A stretch of DNA of 64,000 bases from Xanthomarina sp. F1114 (GTDB lineage: Bacteria; Bacteroidota; Bacteroidia; Flavobacteriales; Flavobacteriaceae). Location of the stretch: contig NZ_JAPMLL010000004.1 in assembly GCF_026410255.1 (NCBI RefSeq), positions 1 through 64,000 of the forward strand, in the 5' to 3' direction. The translations under genes and the position numbers were made by a program. Of the stretch, positions 61,413 through 64,000 are shown piece after piece (positions within the stretch are counted from its first letter, which is position 1; every line of letters starts with the position of its first letter). The notes under the pieces are model-generated. The model worked only from the letters and a program-made list of their open reading frames with translations. It did not search any database and was not told the origin of the DNA.

Positions 61413-62165
61413 TTACTTTAAATTTCTACGTAATAACCAAAGTTTAACATAACGCATAAATACCACATAAGCTTGAATAGTACCAATGGTTAGTCCGACG
61501 ACGCCATCTCTAAATCCGCTTTGTACAAAATAGTGTTTAAAAAATCCCCAAAAAGGTTTTATAACAAAATGATAAGCTGTTAGTTTGCCTGTTTTTTTAT
61601 CATATTCTTCAGCTTGTTTAGTGGCATACCGATTCATTTTTTCAATATAGGCATCTATTGTGGTGTAAGTATTGTGGTAAAGTTTGTTTTTAAGAAAGCC
61701 AATAGAACCGTCTGCCACCATTTCTTCGTGAACCAACTTATCATCGTACTTACAGAAATCTCTTTTAAATAAACGAATCACTTTATCATTACGCCAACCG
61801 CTATAGTTTACGCGTTTGCCCATAAAATGATTGATTCTTCCAATCCAAAATGCGACATGTTTTTGTTTGGTATTTATAATATCAATTATTTCTGTTTGTA
61901 ATTCTGGAGTTACGCGTTCATCGGCATCAACAATCAATACCCAATCATGTTTTGCTTGAGGAATGATCCAGTTTTTTTGCTCAGCGTGGTAACTAAATTC
62001 ACGCTGAATTACAGTTGTATTTAAGCTTTTTGCTTTTTCAAAAGTCCCATCGGAACTAAAACTATCAACCACAATAATTTCATCTGCAAAATGTACAGAT
62101 GCAACTACCGATTCAATATTATGAATCTCATCTTTTGTAAGAATAATGGCAGTTAGTTTTTCCAT
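61413..62165 (-). CDS. WaaE/KdtX-like GT2 glycosyltransferase
   Basis: A 250-residue GT-A enzyme: KLTAIILTKDEIHNIESVV, IIVVDSFSSDGTFEKA, and VLIVDADERVTPEL with the DxD motif. The later GRINHFMGKRVNYSGWRNDKVIRLFKRD region (in parts) is characteristic of the WaaE (LPS core beta-1,4-glucosyltransferase) family. Transcribed after the GT9 gene, with a 1-bp gap. Confidence 0.92.
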   Translation of the reverse strand: MEKLTAIILTKDEIHNIESVVASVHFADEIIVVDSFSSDGTFEKAKSLNTTVIQREFSYHAEQKNWIIPQAKHDWVLIVDADERVTPELQTEIIDIINTKQKHVAFWIGRINHFMGKRVNYSGWRNDKVIRLFKRDFCKYDDKLVHEEMVADGSIGFLKNKLYHNTYTTIDAYIEKMNRYATKQAEEYDKKTGKLTAYHFVIKPFWGFFKHYFVQSGFRDGVVGLTIGTIQAYVVFMRYVKLWLLRRNLK

Positions 62166-62166
62166 A

Positions 62167-63228
62167 TTATCGGTTTATAGTTTTTAGAAACCTGTCCAAC
62201 TTAGATTCAAATAAATTTGGTGTAAATTCCTGATACAATTCCATGGCCTGTGGCTTCACGTCTTTCTCTGTTTTTCCACTATATAATTTAGGCTTATAAT
62301 CTTTTAGGTGAACAGATTCATTTATATTTTTTTCTTCAAAAATATTCCAGGTGTCTTTATCAATCCAAGTTGAAAAAATAGTAAAGGTTTTTATATTTAG
62401 TGCTTTTGCCATATTTACTGCGCCACCTTCGTTTCCAATTAAGGCATGACAATGAGCGGTGAGGGCTAAAAATTCTCTCAGGCTTTTACCAAAAAGATTC
62501 ATATAAATATGAGTTTGGGTTTCAGGTTTACACAAGTTAAAGATAGCCTTAGCTTCTGCTTCTTGCTTCGGGATATAATTGAATAAAATTTGCCCATTGG
62601 TGGTGGCAATAATCTGGTCAATTACCTGAGACATATAGTCAAACGGATAGGTTTTATTGGTGCCACTACCTAAAACACTAATCATAATAAGTGCTTTTTC
62701 AAGATTAATACCGTTGGAAATTAGAAATTGTTTACTCGTTTCTGATTCTTCTGAAGTTAAATATATTTTAGGTTTAGCAGATTGAATGTGAATGTTTAAA
62801 GGTTCTAACAACTGTAATCTGTTTACAATGGCCAAACCACAAGTTTCGTTTGTTTGTTTATCTCGTTTTATATTGTGCGTATATATAAAAGAACTATAAT
62901 ATTTATAATACGAAATTTTAGTTTTTGCACCGGATAAGGCGGTAATCAGATTGCTAGATAATTTAGAATATACATCAATGATAACGTTATAATCTCTTTT
63001 ACTTATTGACTGCGCTAAATTCCAAAGCTCCTTTTTACTTTTCTCTGTTTCTGGTGTAAAAAGTATAAACTCATCAATAAAAGGATTGTTTTCAACAACT
63101 GGCATAGTATGCGAATTGATTAAATAATCCAATTGCGCCTTTGGGTAGCGCTCACGTAAGGCCTCAAATAAGACACTTGATGTAAGCACATCTCCAATCA
63201 TTTTTTGTTGTATAACTAATATTTTCAA
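62167..63228 (-). CDS. GT9 (heptosyltransferase family) glycosyltransferase
   Basis: A 353-residue GT-B enzyme: MKILVIQQKMIGDVLTSSVLFEALRERYP (in part) and the C-terminal FGKSLREFLALTAHCHALIGNEGGAVNMAKAL (in part), with the NxGG(A)xHxA-like site of ADP-heptose transferases. It joins heptose-type sugars to an LPS core. The start is a TTG at 63228; no in-frame ATG precedes it. Lies 46 bp downstream of dapD. Confidence 0.92.
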   Translation of the reverse strand: MKILVIQQKMIGDVLTSSVLFEALRERYPKAQLDYLINSHTMPVVENNPFIDEFILFTPETEKSKKELWNLAQSISKRDYNVIIDVYSKLSSNLITALSGAKTKISYYKYYSSFIYTHNIKRDKQTNETCGLAIVNRLQLLEPLNIHIQSAKPKIYLTSEESETSKQFLISNGINLEKALIMISVLGSGTNKTYPFDYMSQVIDQIIATTNGQILFNYIPKQEAEAKAIFNLCKPETQTHIYMNLFGKSLREFLALTAHCHALIGNEGGAVNMAKALNIKTFTIFSTWIDKDTWNIFEEKNINESVHLKDYKPKLYSGKTEKDVKPQAMELYQEFTPNLFESKLDRFLKTINR

Positions 63229-63274
63229 ATGCGAGTTATAATTTTATTTAATGCTAACTTAAACTAAAAATTAG

Positions 63275-64000
63275 TTAAACGGCTACATCATATTCACGTA
63301 AGGCATCGTTTAAAGATGTTTTTTTATCCGTACTTTCTTTGCGTTTACCTATAATTAGCGCACACGGAACTTGAAATTCGCCAGCCTTAAACTTTTTAGT
63401 ATAACTTCCAGGAATTACTACAGAACGAGCTGGAACTACACCTTTGGTTTCTACTGGTTCGTCTCCTGTTACATCTATAATTTTGGTACTCATAGTTAAT
63501 ACGACATTTGCTCCTAAAACAGCTTCTTTTTCTACGCGTACCCCTTCAACCACAATACAACGAGAACCAATAAAAGCACCATCTTCAATAATTACTGGAG
63601 CTGCTTGAAGTGGTTCTAAAACACCACCAATTCCTACACCTCCAGAAAGATGTACATTCTTACCAATTTGTGCACAACTTCCAACGGTAGCCCATGTATC
63701 TACCATGGTTCCTTCATCTACATACGCACCAATATTTACATAACTTGGCATTAAAATAACACCCTTAGAAATATATGCACCATGACGCGCAACAGCATGC
63801 GGTACTACACGAATGCCTTTGTCTTTATAACCAGTTTTTAATGGGATTTTATCGTGATATTCAAAAATACCTACTTCAAAAGTTTCCATTTTTTGAATTG
63901 GGAAATATAGCACCACTGCTTTTTTTACCCATTCATTAACTTGCCAGCCATCTTTTGTTGGCTCAGCTACACGAAGAGTTCCTTCGTCAATTAAATCAAC
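63275..64000 (-). CDS. dapD: tetrahydrodipicolinate N-succinyltransferase, C-terminal part (gene runs off the window)
   Basis: The reading frame stays open to base 64000, giving 241 visible residues. They begin in VDLIDEGTLRVAEPTKDG and continue through the NEWVKKAVVLYFP segment of DapD. A left-handed beta-helix follows (HAVARHGAYISKGVILMP, GVGIGGVLEPLQAAPVIIED, in parts), ending in the domain that binds succinyl-CoA. It succinylates tetrahydrodipicolinate in lysine/DAP synthesis. The N-terminal part lies outside. Confidence 0.97.
   Translation of the reverse strand, partial: VDLIDEGTLRVAEPTKDGWQVNEWVKKAVVLYFPIQKMETFEVGIFEYHDKIPLKTGYKDKGIRVVPHAVARHGAYISKGVILMPSYVNIGAYVDEGTMVDTWATVGSCAQIGKNVHLSGGVGIGGVLEPLQAAPVIIEDGAFIGSRCIVVEGVRVEKEAVLGANVVLTMSTKIIDVTGDEPVETKGVVPARSVVIPGSYTKKFKAGEFQVPCALIIGKRKESTDKKTSLNDALREYDVAV

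Overview
The window looks like a chromosomal segment of a low-GC (about one third G+C), probably marine member of the Flavobacteriaceae (Bacteroidetes). The evidence is the many type IX secretion system (T9SS) type A and type B sorting domains, TAnnTTTG/TTG promoter elements, frequent lipoprotein signals with short hydrophobic cores, and gene families typical of the group (DUF4920, DUF1684, M49 peptidase, MnmD). No genus can be fixed by eye. No phage, plasmid, IS or CRISPR structure is visible; the segment reads as core chromosome with two accessory-looking blocks.

Layout. 1-90: 3' end of a 5S rRNA gene and its terminator. 383-3904: Lrp/AsnC regulator flanked by two related small helical proteins, an MFS exporter with a putative leader-peptide attenuator, and a DUF1684 lipoprotein. 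3946-13419: housekeeping and envelope genes (CrcB, SRPBCC protein, M49 dipeptidyl peptidase, MazG-like hydrolase, IlvE, two lipoproteins, MnmD, an SDR epimerase, YceI). 13588-21971: grpE-dnaJ, a cluster of terminator-like hairpins that may mark a small RNA, a NatAB-like ABC exporter, an orphan sigma-54 activator without a DNA-binding domain, PPK2, an M28 peptidase and a PH-like membrane protein. 22062-30914: mixed genes including a T9SS type A protein, sucC, an Fe-S APS/PAPS reductase, DUF1456, TerB-like and uvrB.

31064-47904 is the most striking block: seven same-strand, closely spaced genes, an ABC exporter pair followed by five T9SS type B surface proteins. The five share a cysteine-bracketed module of about 90 residues that I count 22 times, and two of them carry a nearly identical 1.27-kb 3' half. 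They probably make surface adhesin-like fibres or exopolymer-binding proteins.

48029-53045 holds an unrecognised 353-residue protein, a pRiA4b ORF3-like protein, heme A synthase, CCA-adding enzyme and threonylcarbamoyl-AMP synthase. 53128-63228 is a surface polysaccharide/LPS cluster: sugar aminotransferase, two NeuD/PglD-type acetyltransferases, a duplicated GT2, further GT2/GT4/GT9 enzymes and a WaaP/Kdo-kinase-like protein, ending against dapD, which runs off the right edge.
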